Source of the DNA: Oscillospiraceae bacterium
Lineage (GTDB): Bacteria > Bacillota > Clostridia > Oscillospirales > Ruminococcaceae
Length of the DNA: 7,289 bases
Direction: 5' to 3'
NCBI GenBank assembly: GCA_016297165.1
Contig: JAEDHF010000091.1
Span: 1-7,289 of the forward strand
The notes under the pieces were generated by a model that saw only the letters and a program-made list of their open reading frames with translations, did no database searches and was not told the origin of the DNA. Position 1 is the stretch's first letter; each line of letters starts with the position of its first letter. Positions 1-4,830 of this stretch are shown in pieces. The position numbers and the translations under genes were made by a program.

Positions 1-1
1 T

Positions 2-73
2 GATGAGAATACCAATATTCGAAAAGTCAGGTATTCCATTAACCATAACGGAAAGGAAATCCGTAATATATGA
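2..73 (+). CDS. Possible C-terminal end of an unidentified protein (5' end outside window)
   Basis: An open frame enters from the left edge and gives 23 residues ending in KEIRNI before a TGA at 71-73. A strong hairpin terminator begins 30 bases later, as expected for the end of a rightward gene. The piece is too short to assign to any family, and no motif is visible. Two alternatives exist: a frame starting at the ATG at 3-5, which runs into the terminator, and a leftward frame. Both are less consistent with the terminator. The call rests almost entirely on position, so confidence is low. Confidence 0.3.
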   Translation, partial: DENTNIRKVRYSINHNGKEIRNI

Positions 74-102
74 AAAACGGAAAAAGTATAATTTCATAAT
101 TG

Positions 103-146
103 AAAACAATCCTCGCAGGAAAAATTAACCTGCGAGGATTGTTTTT
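103..146. terminator. Strong, probably bidirectional intrinsic terminator
   Basis: A perfect 17-base-pair inverted repeat (103-119 with 129-145) closes over a 9-base A-rich loop and has a GC-rich core (cctcgcagg). The top strand ends in a run of five T (142-146). The bottom strand ends in four T. It can therefore terminate a rightward transcript entering from the left edge and also the leftward SGNH-esterase/rsuA transcript. No conventional hairpin with an external U-run lies closer to the rsuA stop, so that message may extend this far. Confidence 0.85.
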
Positions 147-159
147 AATGTCTGCTCAT

Positions 160-224
160 CAACTTCTGAAAGGCTTTAAGGCAACACCGCACTTAAAATA
201 ATGAAAAAAGCCTTTCAGAAGTTG
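160..224. repeat. Perfect 18-bp inverted repeat (hairpin A)
   Basis: Arms 160-177 (caacttctgaaaggcttt) and 207-224 are exact reverse complements around a 29-base loop. On the bottom strand the T-run falls inside the loop rather than after the stem, so this is not a normal intrinsic terminator. The right arm ends at 224 and the next hairpin begins at 225. The loop carries gcactt (189-194), which is complementary to aagtgc in the left arm of the next hairpin. It lies in the 3' flank of the leftward rsuA gene. Its role is unknown; it could be part of a miniature mobile element or a 3' RNA structure. Confidence 0.85.
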
Positions 225-274
225 CTAAAGTGCAAGGATTTTTATAAATAATCAAAGAAATCCTTGCACTTTAG
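225..274. repeat. Perfect 17-bp inverted repeat (hairpin B)
   Basis: Arms 225-241 (ctaaagtgcaaggattt) and 258-274 are exact reverse complements around a 16-base AT-rich loop. It directly abuts hairpin A on the left and hairpin C on the right, with no spacer base. Its right arm (aatccttgca) resembles the left arm of the 103-146 terminator (aatcctcgca), so the two may be related copies. There is no external T-run on either strand, so it is not a typical terminator. Confidence 0.85.
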
Positions 275-292
275 TTCGTCCCTTGGGACGAA
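275..292. repeat. Short perfect palindromic hairpin (hairpin C)
   Basis: The 18 bases ttcgtcccttgggacgaa form a nearly continuous palindrome: eight pairs (275-282 with 285-292) around tt, or seven pairs with a four-base cttg loop. It starts immediately after hairpin B ends. A further small inverted repeat (cttga-ca-tcaag, 298-309) follows and links this series to the multi-branched unit starting at 310. Confidence 0.75.
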
Positions 293-309
293 ATGAGCTT
301 GACATCAAG

Positions 310-419
310 TAGTGTGCGGGGCTTAAAATCACACAAAATGTGATTTTAAGCCAACTCAAAGCCTGATTTTCGGACTTTGGGCAATAGCTGTCCTGCGGAC
401 AGTTACCCAGCACACACTA
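310..419. other. Multi-branched inverted-repeat unit of about 110 bases (cloverleaf-like)
   Basis: Terminal inverted repeats (tagtgtg at 310-316 and cacacta at 413-419, alternatively gtgtgc 312-317 with gcacac 410-415 plus a GG/CC extension) enclose three consecutive hairpins. These are 320-352 (14 perfect pairs, five-base loop), 357-379 (imperfect, closed by caaag/ctttg) and 385-405 (core ctgtcc-tgc-ggacag). Almost every base is in a stem or a short linker. The unit ends two bases before the rsuA stop codon, so it would be the first part of that gene's 3' untranslated RNA. It could be a structured RNA, a miniature inverted-repeat element or a REP-like repeat. I do not recognise it as a named family. 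Confidence 0.55.
320..352. repeat. Perfect 14-bp inverted repeat (arm 1 of the multi-branched unit)
   Basis: Arms ggcttaaaatcaca (320-333) and its exact complement (339-352) surround the loop caaaa. The stem is AT-rich with a GC base. There is no T-run after it on either strand, so it is not a standard terminator. Confidence 0.8.
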
Positions 420-420
420 T

Positions 421-1128
421 TTATACTTTTTCAAAAAGAGTAAGAAGCTCTGATTCGGTTATTTCCCTTGCTTTTCCCGAAGGAAGGGAGGGGTCGAGAA
501 TAATTCCCCCCATTCTTATCCGCTTAAGGTGAACAACCCTGTTTCCTACAGCCGTCATCATTCGCTTTATCTGATGATATTTTCCTTCGTGGAGAATGAG
601 GTTTACTTTATAGGGGTCGGCGGTAGGAATAAGTTTTGCGGGCAAGCATTTTTCATCGCCGTCGATAGTAATGCCCGAAGCGAAAATATCTATATATTCC
701 TTTTCATAGGGCTTTTCAAGAGTAACCTCGTACTCCTTTTCAATATGACTTCTCGGCGATAGCATTTTATGCGCCAGAGCTCCGTCGTCGGTTATGAAAA
801 CGAAGCCTTCCGTGTCCTTATCCAGCCGTCCGGCAGGGAATAGCCCCTTTCGTATAAGGCTATCGGGAAGAAGCTCAAGCACCGTTGCGCTGAGTCCGTC
901 CCTTGTGGCACAGATTACCCCCTCGGGCTTATTAAGCATAATATACATAAATTTCCTGTATATTATCTCCTTACCGTTCAGGGTAATCCTGTCCTTTTCG
1001 GGGTCAAGCTTCATATCGGCGGATTTTACCCTTTCGCCGTTTACGAAAACCTGCCCCTTTTTTATCATAGCCTTTGCGTCGGAACGTGAAAGGCTTTCCT
1101 GTTCGGAAATAAACTTATCTATACGCAT
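421..1128 (-). CDS. rsuA: 16S rRNA pseudouridine synthase, RsuA type
   Basis: This 235-residue protein has the RsuA layout and almost the length of E. coli RsuA (231 residues). Residues 1 to about 48 form an S4 RNA-binding domain (starts MRIDKFISEQ, with VFVNGERVK). The catalytic domain follows, with LNKPEGV (65-71) and the family signature GRLDKDTEG. The Asp at position 103 is the expected catalytic nucleophile. Downstream are TDDGALAHKMLSPRSHIEKEY and HEGKYHQIKRMMTAVGN, both typical of the RsuA/RluB/E/F group and closest in my reading to RsuA. Family knowledge: RsuA converts U516 of 16S rRNA to pseudouridine during small-subunit assembly, in the cytoplasm. The start is set by AGGAG six bases upstream. 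It is the second gene of an operon, 9 bases after the esterase gene. The exact target uridine is inferred; a paralogue acting on another rRNA site is possible. Confidence 0.92.
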   Translation of the reverse strand: MRIDKFISEQESLSRSDAKAMIKKGQVFVNGERVKSADMKLDPEKDRITLNGKEIIYRKFMYIMLNKPEGVICATRDGLSATVLELLPDSLIRKGLFPAGRLDKDTEGFVFITDDGALAHKMLSPRSHIEKEYEVTLEKPYEKEYIDIFASGITIDGDEKCLPAKLIPTADPYKVNLILHEGKYHQIKRMMTAVGNRVVHLKRIRMGGIILDPSLPSGKAREITESELLTLFEKV

Positions 1129-1134
1129 GATATG

Positions 1135-1139
1135 CTCCT
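1135..1139 (-). promoter_or_regulatory. rsuA ribosome binding site overlapping the upstream stop codon
   Basis: On the bottom strand AGGAG lies six bases before the rsuA ATG and shares bases with the TAG stop (1138-1140) of the esterase gene. This fits translational coupling of the two genes and supports the ATG at 1128. Confidence 0.8.
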
Positions 1140-2286
1140 AAAAAAGGGTTTTATAGGCTTCCTCAGCCATTCTTTCGTATGCCTTAAGGCTGGGGTGGAG
1201 GTGGTCGCCGCTGTCATATCCCTCTCCGAAGGCGGCGGTATCGAGAGGATTTCTTACCGCAAGGTCAAAGTCGATAACTCCGTCCGCCTTATCGGTAGTC
1301 CTTATCCAGTGGTTTACCTCGTTTTTAAGCTTCTCCCTGAAATCCTCGTAGGTACGCCAGCCCTTTATCGGCAGTAGCGTTCCGAGATATACCTTAAGCC
1401 CCTTTTCCCGTGCTGTTTTTATATACATTTCAAGTCCGCCGATAAGCTCTTTCGCTGTGGGCAGGTCGCTCCAGGGGCGGAATTTGTTGACTTCGACGCC
1501 TACGGGGTGGATAATGTCGTTTATGCCATGCTGGATTATTACCGTATCAGCTCCCGAAACCTCTGTCTCACGGGGAAAACGGATTGAGCCCTTAAGACCG
1601 TAGCTGTCGTAGGTGATATTATCGTACTGACGGAGAATTCTTGTTCCGCTGGCAGCCTTCCTGATTACGGCGGTATTGCTTTCCTTTTCAAGCACACGCT
1701 TCATAAGAAAATCGGGCCATGCCTGTGCGGTTATGGAGTCGCCGTAGCAGATAATCGTTCTGTTCTTTTCCTCGGTAAGAACCTCAATATCGCTTAGAAA
1801 ATAGTAACAGCTTGTGGGCTTCGAAAGGTCGGGATCAAGGGTGCTGCTGCGGCTCTGGTCGCCTACTGCGAAGAAACCGCCGGACAAGGGCCCCGTAATA
1901 ACTACTCCCGAGCGCATTTCCGTATAATCGGAGAAATAAAGGCTTACCGCTATATCCTCTCCTCGTTTTACGGGAAAATCTATGGGGTCGCTTACCGCCT
2001 TTTCCTTAGGCATAATTGTTACGCTTTCATTTCCGTTAAATGTAAGAGGCATTATTGTATCGGGATTTATGGATTCGTTTCCGAGGAAAAGAGCAATATT
2101 GGCGGAGGTTAAGATAACAGGCTCGGTACCGCAGAAATTATCGAGAGTAATTCTTACCCTTTCGCCGCCAAGCATTATTTTTACGGGATAACGAAGGGTA
2201 AGATTTTTTGCGAAGCTTCCCGGACGACGTTCCGCTACGGAAATCGCATTTCCCCATACCGTTACCCATTTACTGCATTTATTCAT
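1138..2286 (-). CDS. SGNH/GDSL-family hydrolase, XynE-like putative carbohydrate or acyl esterase
   Basis: This 382-residue protein has two parts. Residues 1 to about 170 look like a beta-rich accessory domain (LTLRYPVKI, GERVRITLDN, IALFLGN), as found in front of esterases of the XynE-like subgroup first noted in a rumen Prevotella. Residues 176-382 form the SGNH hydrolase domain with all blocks visible: GDSIT (nucleophile Ser184), Gly214 in ASGTR, GIND (Asn256), and DHLHPS near the end (Asp361 and His364). It should hydrolyse an ester by a Ser-Asp-His mechanism, with the oxyanion hole made by Ser, Gly and Asn. Acetyl groups on plant or cell-surface polysaccharide are a plausible substrate, but that is inference. 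No signal peptide or membrane segment is apparent, so a cytoplasmic enzyme acting on imported oligosaccharides is likely. Start: ATG preceded by AGGAAGGA at a spacing of six. It is the first gene of the operon with rsuA. Confidence 0.88.
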   Translation of the reverse strand: MNKCSKWVTVWGNAISVAERRPGSFAKNLTLRYPVKIMLGGERVRITLDNFCGTEPVILTSANIALFLGNESINPDTIMPLTFNGNESVTIMPKEKAVSDPIDFPVKRGEDIAVSLYFSDYTEMRSGVVITGPLSGGFFAVGDQSRSSTLDPDLSKPTSCYYFLSDIEVLTEEKNRTIICYGDSITAQAWPDFLMKRVLEKESNTAVIRKAASGTRILRQYDNITYDSYGLKGSIRFPRETEVSGADTVIIQHGINDIIHPVGVEVNKFRPWSDLPTAKELIGGLEMYIKTAREKGLKVYLGTLLPIKGWRTYEDFREKLKNEVNHWIRTTDKADGVIDFDLAVRNPLDTAAFGEGYDSGDHLHPSLKAYERMAEEAYKTLF

Positions 2287-2292
2287 AATATA

Positions 2293-2300
2293 TCCTTCCT
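2293..2300 (-). promoter_or_regulatory. Ribosome binding site of the SGNH hydrolase gene
   Basis: AGGAAGGA on the bottom strand, six bases before the ATG at 2286, fixes the start. No other good start lies upstream between here and the promoter. Confidence 0.8.
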
Positions 2301-2318
2301 TTATTCACACTGCCCTAT

Positions 2319-2347
2319 AGTATAACATATTTCCCGAAAAAGTGCAA
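2319..2347 (-). promoter_or_regulatory. Sigma-A promoter of the SGNH hydrolase/rsuA operon
   Basis: Bottom strand: TTGCAC (2347-2342), a 17-base spacer, then TATACT (2324-2319), with an extended TGT just before the -10. Five of six bases match consensus in the -10, and the spacing is ideal. The predicted transcription start lies about 25 bases upstream of the ATG, leaving a short leader with no room for a riboswitch. An 18-bp tandem repeat sits just upstream of the -35. Confidence 0.8.
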
Positions 2348-2352
2348 CCGAA

Positions 2353-2388
2353 ACCGCAGGAAAAAGTAAAACCGCAGGAAAAAGTAAA
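2353..2388. repeat. Perfect 18-bp tandem direct repeat, two copies
   Basis: The unit accgcaggaaaaagtaaa occurs at 2353-2370 and again at 2371-2388 without a mismatch. A degenerate third copy of its core (gaaaaagt) lies at 2336-2343, inside the promoter spacer and -35. Relative to the leftward promoter, the two perfect copies occupy about -41 to -76, where activators or UP elements bind. The repeats may therefore be regulatory, or they may be a simple duplication. Confidence 0.8.
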
Positions 2389-2408
2389 GCCTTGTCGTTA
2401 AATTAACA

Positions 2409-2442
2409 AAAAAACGGATTTGTTCCGATAAGGGCGTTTTTT
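2409..2442. other. AT-rich inverted repeat between divergent genes
   Basis: aaaaaacg (2409-2416) pairs with cgtttttt (2435-2442) over an 18-base loop. The shorter cggat/atccg and cgga/tccg pairings overlap it. It resembles a terminator but sits between two divergent start regions, where no transcript needs ending. It may be a regulatory site or leftover sequence. Confidence 0.3.
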
Positions 2443-2464
2443 ATCCGATTTCTCTTTATTCGGG

Positions 2465-2492
2465 TTGAAAAATAAAGTATTATAGGTTTAAA
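2465..2492 (+). promoter_or_regulatory. Candidate promoter of the HTH gene
   Basis: TTGAAA (2465-2470) and TTTAAA (2487-2492) are 16 bases apart, 37 bases before the ATG. The -10 is only a partial match. An alternative -10, TATTAT at 2478-2483, lacks a good -35. This assignment is clearly weaker than those of the other promoters in the window. Confidence 0.35.
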
Positions 2493-2529
2493 GAAACCGC
2501 ATAAGTTATGAATAACGGGAGGTAAAAAT

Positions 2530-2877
2530 ATGTCAAGAGAATATAAGCGAATCCGTCAGTATGAAACGAAAATACTCGCTTTAAAGGAAAAGGGCTGCAC
2601 ACAAAAGAAAATAGCGGAGACCTTAGACCTTGAGCCATCGCAGGTAAAGAATTTTTTCGACCGCTACAACAAGCGGCAGCAGAAGCTCCTTTCGGGAGCA
2701 GATTTAAGAAGACGAGGACGCCTTCCCCGTGATATTGCCTTAATGAAGCAGTTCAGCTCGGCAAAGTTTCATTTTTCCGTAAGACCCGATGACGAGAGGA
2801 GGGCGCTTCCTGCTGAAAACCGCTCTATGTGGGACTGTTTCTTTTCCGAAGAGGAATTCAGAAGGATTTATCGCTGA
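2530..2877 (+). CDS. Small helix-turn-helix protein, IS3 OrfA-like, without a partner OrfB
   Basis: This 115-residue basic protein has a helix-turn-helix at about 11-48: LKEKGCTQKKIAETLDLE, then recognition helix PSQVKNFFDRYNKR. The order YE..IL.LK..G.T...IA..L....QVKNFF.RYNKRQ.K...G...R.KGR is familiar from OrfA-type proteins of IS3-like elements in Firmicutes. The C-terminal part is divergent, but RALPAENRSMWDCF can be aligned with the RLEMENELLRDF tail of such OrfA proteins; this alignment is by eye. No OrfB transposase follows, and the gene has its own terminator, so it is either a remnant or a DNA-binding protein kept for another use. Start: GGGAGG at 2517-2522, seven bases before the ATG. 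Its DNA target and regulatory role are unknown. Confidence 0.75.
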   Translation: MSREYKRIRQYETKILALKEKGCTQKKIAETLDLEPSQVKNFFDRYNKRQQKLLSGADLRRRGRLPRDIALMKQFSSAKFHFSVRPDDERRALPAENRSMWDCFFSEEEFRRIYR

Positions 2878-2920
2878 AGCGTAATATATATCCCGCTTTC
2901 CGCACCTTGTGAGTGCGTTT

Positions 2921-2961
2921 AAAAGGGCTGCTGCAATCATATCCTGCGGCAGTCCTTTTTT
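2921..2961 (+). terminator. Intrinsic terminator after the HTH gene
   Basis: A 15-pair stem with two G-T wobbles (2921-2935 with 2945-2959) closes a nine-base loop. It is GC-rich in the middle and ends in six T (2956-2961). A small extra hairpin (cgcac/gtgcg, 2901-2917) precedes it. It isolates the HTH gene from the chemoreceptor gene. Confidence 0.88.
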
Positions 2962-3026
2962 ATGTCAATTATGAAGGCTTTCTCAAAAAATATATGCAAA
3001 ATGACAGAAAAATTTATCCTAAGCTA

Positions 3027-3055
3027 TTGACGAGCAGGGAATTATATACTATAAT
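3027..3055 (+). promoter_or_regulatory. Sigma-A promoter of the chemoreceptor gene
   Basis: TTGACG (3027-3032), a 17-base spacer, then a perfect TATAAT (3050-3055). Transcription should begin near 3062, about 42 bases before the ATG. This is a housekeeping-type promoter; I see no sigma-D (flagellar) promoter here. Confidence 0.85.
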
Positions 3056-3065
3056 ATAAGGTAAC

Positions 3066-3079
3066 GAGCGTTAACGCTC
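3066..3079. promoter_or_regulatory. Perfect 14-bp palindrome just after the predicted transcription start
   Basis: GAGCGTTAACGCTC lies at roughly +5 to +18 of the chemoreceptor transcript. It could be an operator that blocks transcription, or a 5' hairpin (five pairs with a TTAA loop) that protects the message. Sequence alone does not decide between these. Confidence 0.55.
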
Positions 3080-3103
3080 ATATTCAAAATAAGGAGAAAG
3101 CCT

Positions 3104-4594
3104 ATGGAACTTCTTAAAGAAAACGAACGTGGCGCAAATAAGGCTGCGGCGAAGGTTATGCGTATTACCGCGGTTTTGTATGCGGCGGTACTTATTCTCG
3201 ATATCGTAGGTATTTTTAAGGTTAAGCTTGACGTTATGATAATTACCTACATAATTTGTTCGGTACTCCTTCTGATACCAACGTTTATCAATCTTCTTGT
3301 AAAAAAGGACAGCCCCTGGAAAAAATATGCGATTATGACCTGTGCGGTGCTGTTTACGGTTATGGGCTCCGCTACCCTTTCCTATCATGTAGTTGTGCTT
3401 TACGTTTATCCTATCGCAATAGCAAGCCTTTACTTCTCCTTAAGGCTTAATATTTTTACCTCGATAGTTGCTGTAATAGGCGTTTCTGTCGGACAGATAG
3501 CCGCCTTTAACCTCAGATATGTTACCGACGATAACTTCGACAGCATAAAGGAAGCGGTACTTTTCGGAATACTTCCCCGTGCAATAATCCTTTTAGCCAT
3601 ATCCACTATTTTCATTATGCTGGGCAGGCGTACCACCTCAATGCTGGGCAGCCTTATGGGCGCAGAGCAGCAGCGTATTATGCGAGAAAAGTCAAAAGAG
3701 GTTTCCGATAAGCTTATTGATACGGTTCATGAGCTCGACAACATTTCCTCCTCCGCCGCCCTTGCAAACCGCAGTATAGCGGAGCAGTCGGAAAGCGTAA
3801 TGCGTGACAGCGTTGAAAACGCCGAGCATATCCGTTCCGTTGACGATAGTATGAATATGATATCCGAGAGCCTTAAGAGGCTTTCCGAGATGAGCCTGAG
3901 GATAGCCGCTCTTACCAGATCCGCAGATGAGATTACTGCCGAAAACGACAGGAAAATCTCCGAAGCGGCAACCTCAATGGATGAAATCTGTAACGGTACA
4001 AACGAGAGCAAGGAGATTATCTTTAACCTTTCGGAACAGTCAAAGAGAATTGAAGCAATCGTTGATGTTATTACGGATATTTCCTTCCAGACTAATATTC
4101 TTGCCCTTAACGCTTCCGTAGAGGCGGCTCATGCCGAGGAATACGGAAAGGGCTTTGCCGTTGTTGCAGGCGAAATCAAGAAGCTTTCCGAGCAGACAAA
4201 GGAGGCCGCCGCAGAAATCGGCGATATAATCGACCACGTTACCTCGAATATTTCCGCAACAGTAAAGGCTATGGAAAAGAATGCGGCGCTTACTATGGAG
4301 GGTAAGGAGGGTATGGAGAATATAAAGGCCTCCGCCGCAAGAATAAGCACCTCCAACAGCGAAATTTCCAAGAATATTTCCGATATGAACGACGTTATTT
4401 CAACAGTATCCGAAAACGGTACAGCCGTACTTCGTAAGCTCGAAAGCGTAAGCGGTAATATCTCCAACAACTGCGCCGCTATCGAGAATATGGCGGCAGC
4501 TATCGAGGAAACAAGCGCCGGTACCGAAACTCTCGGAAGTATGGTTAAGGATATAAGCGTTATGGCGGAAGAGCTCGAAAGGCTCTCGAAGTAA
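3104..4594 (+). CDS. Methyl-accepting chemotaxis protein with a six-helix membrane domain and no HAMP
   Basis: This 496-residue protein has about six hydrophobic segments in the first 175 residues (roughly 19-38, 44-66, 75-93, 95-112, 116-137, 157-174). Loops are short, and there is no large extracellular ligand domain. From about 190 a long helical region rich in Ala, Ser and Glu follows. It contains the highly conserved receptor tip at 328-362 (FQTNILALNASVEAAHAEE, then GKGFAVVAGEIKKLSEQT). This is the part that contacts CheA and CheW. The N- and C-terminal arms are long (about 130 and 150 residues), as expected for an antiparallel hairpin. I see no HAMP domain between membrane and signalling parts. 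The signal may be sensed in the membrane itself or through a partner; the ligand is unknown. Start: AAGGAG at 3091-3096, seven bases before the ATG. It is a single gene with its own promoter and terminator and no chemotaxis neighbours in view. It implies a motile or chemotactic lineage. Confidence 0.93.
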   Translation: MELLKENERGANKAAAKVMRITAVLYAAVLILDIVGIFKVKLDVMIITYIICSVLLLIPTFINLLVKKDSPWKKYAIMTCAVLFTVMGSATLSYHVVVLYVYPIAIASLYFSLRLNIFTSIVAVIGVSVGQIAAFNLRYVTDDNFDSIKEAVLFGILPRAIILLAISTIFIMLGRRTTSMLGSLMGAEQQRIMREKSKEVSDKLIDTVHELDNISSSAALANRSIAEQSESVMRDSVENAEHIRSVDDSMNMISESLKRLSEMSLRIAALTRSADEITAENDRKISEAATSMDEICNGTNESKEIIFNLSEQSKRIEAIVDVITDISFQTNILALNASVEAAHAEEYGKGFAVVAGEIKKLSEQTKEAAAEIGDIIDHVTSNISATVKAMEKNAALTMEGKEGMENIKASAARISTSNSEISKNISDMNDVISTVSENGTAVLRKLESVSGNISNNCAAIENMAAAIEETSAGTETLGSMVKDISVMAEELERLSK

Positions 4595-4640
4595 TTATTT
4601 CAGTCGTTTATCCTTGTTTGGATTTTTCTTCATTGCCTTT

Positions 4641-4680
4641 TGCCCATGGGACCTTGTCCTGTGGGCATATTTTTCTTTTT
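4641..4680 (+). terminator. Intrinsic terminator after the chemoreceptor gene
   Basis: A 12-pair stem (4641-4652 with 4656-4667, two wobbles) with a three-base loop is followed by a T-rich tail (tatttttcttttt). It lies 46 bases after the stop codon. Confidence 0.88.
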
Positions 4681-4738
4681 ATGAGAATAACTCTTACTTC
4701 GCCAATATGAAAATTCTATGAACAGGTATTTGTTTACA

Positions 4739-4767
4739 TTGACATTATTATATCGGTGTGGTATAAT
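4739..4767 (+). promoter_or_regulatory. Perfect consensus sigma-A promoter of the multidomain sulfur-redox gene
   Basis: TTGACA (4739-4744), 17 bases, TATAAT (4762-4767), with an extended -10 TGG directly before it. All twelve hexamer bases match consensus. The predicted start is near 4774, giving a leader of about 57 bases. A promoter this strong is usually held in check by a repressor unless the product is needed in quantity. Confidence 0.9.
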
Positions 4768-4789
4768 TCTATTGTTCTGTTTTCGGGAC

Positions 4790-4812
4790 ATTATCCGACT
4801 GATTCTGATAAT
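4790..4812 (+). promoter_or_regulatory. Inverted repeat in the leader of the multidomain gene
   Basis: attatc (4790-4795) and gataat (4807-4812) are exact complements 11 bases apart. They lie in the predicted 5' untranslated region, ending four bases before the GCGAGG ribosome binding site. It is a candidate operator half-site pair or a weak RNA hairpin. Six AT-rich pairs could occur by chance. Confidence 0.3.
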
Positions 4813-4830
4813 AAAGCGAGGTAAAAGCTG

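Noticed and set aside
3..128. 41-codon frame from ATG at 3 to TAA at 126-128
   Set aside because: It runs into the stem and loop of the 103-146 terminator and has no visible upstream signal. The frame ending at 73 fits the terminator better.
148..201. 17-codon open frame starting at ATG 148
   Set aside because: No ribosome binding site precedes it, it starts right after a terminator, and most of it lies inside the arm and loop of hairpin A.
160..420. Possible CRISPR array
   Set aside because: The repeats here are inverted pairs with different sequences, not direct repeats separated by unique spacers, and no cas genes are present.
2408..2427. Bottom-strand cgga/tccg hairpin followed by seven T, resembling a terminator
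   Set aside because: The stem has only four pairs, and no leftward gene ends here; the leftward promoter lies further left.
2962..3030. 22-codon open frame between the HTH terminator and the chemoreceptor promoter
   Set aside because: It begins inside the terminator tail, has no ribosome binding site, and its stop overlaps the -35 of the next promoter.
4129..4470. Leftward 113-codon frame opposite the chemoreceptor gene
   Set aside because: It is antisense to the conserved receptor signalling region. Its hydrophobic, Ser/Ala/Ile-rich composition is what the complement of a helical coiled-coil gene gives.
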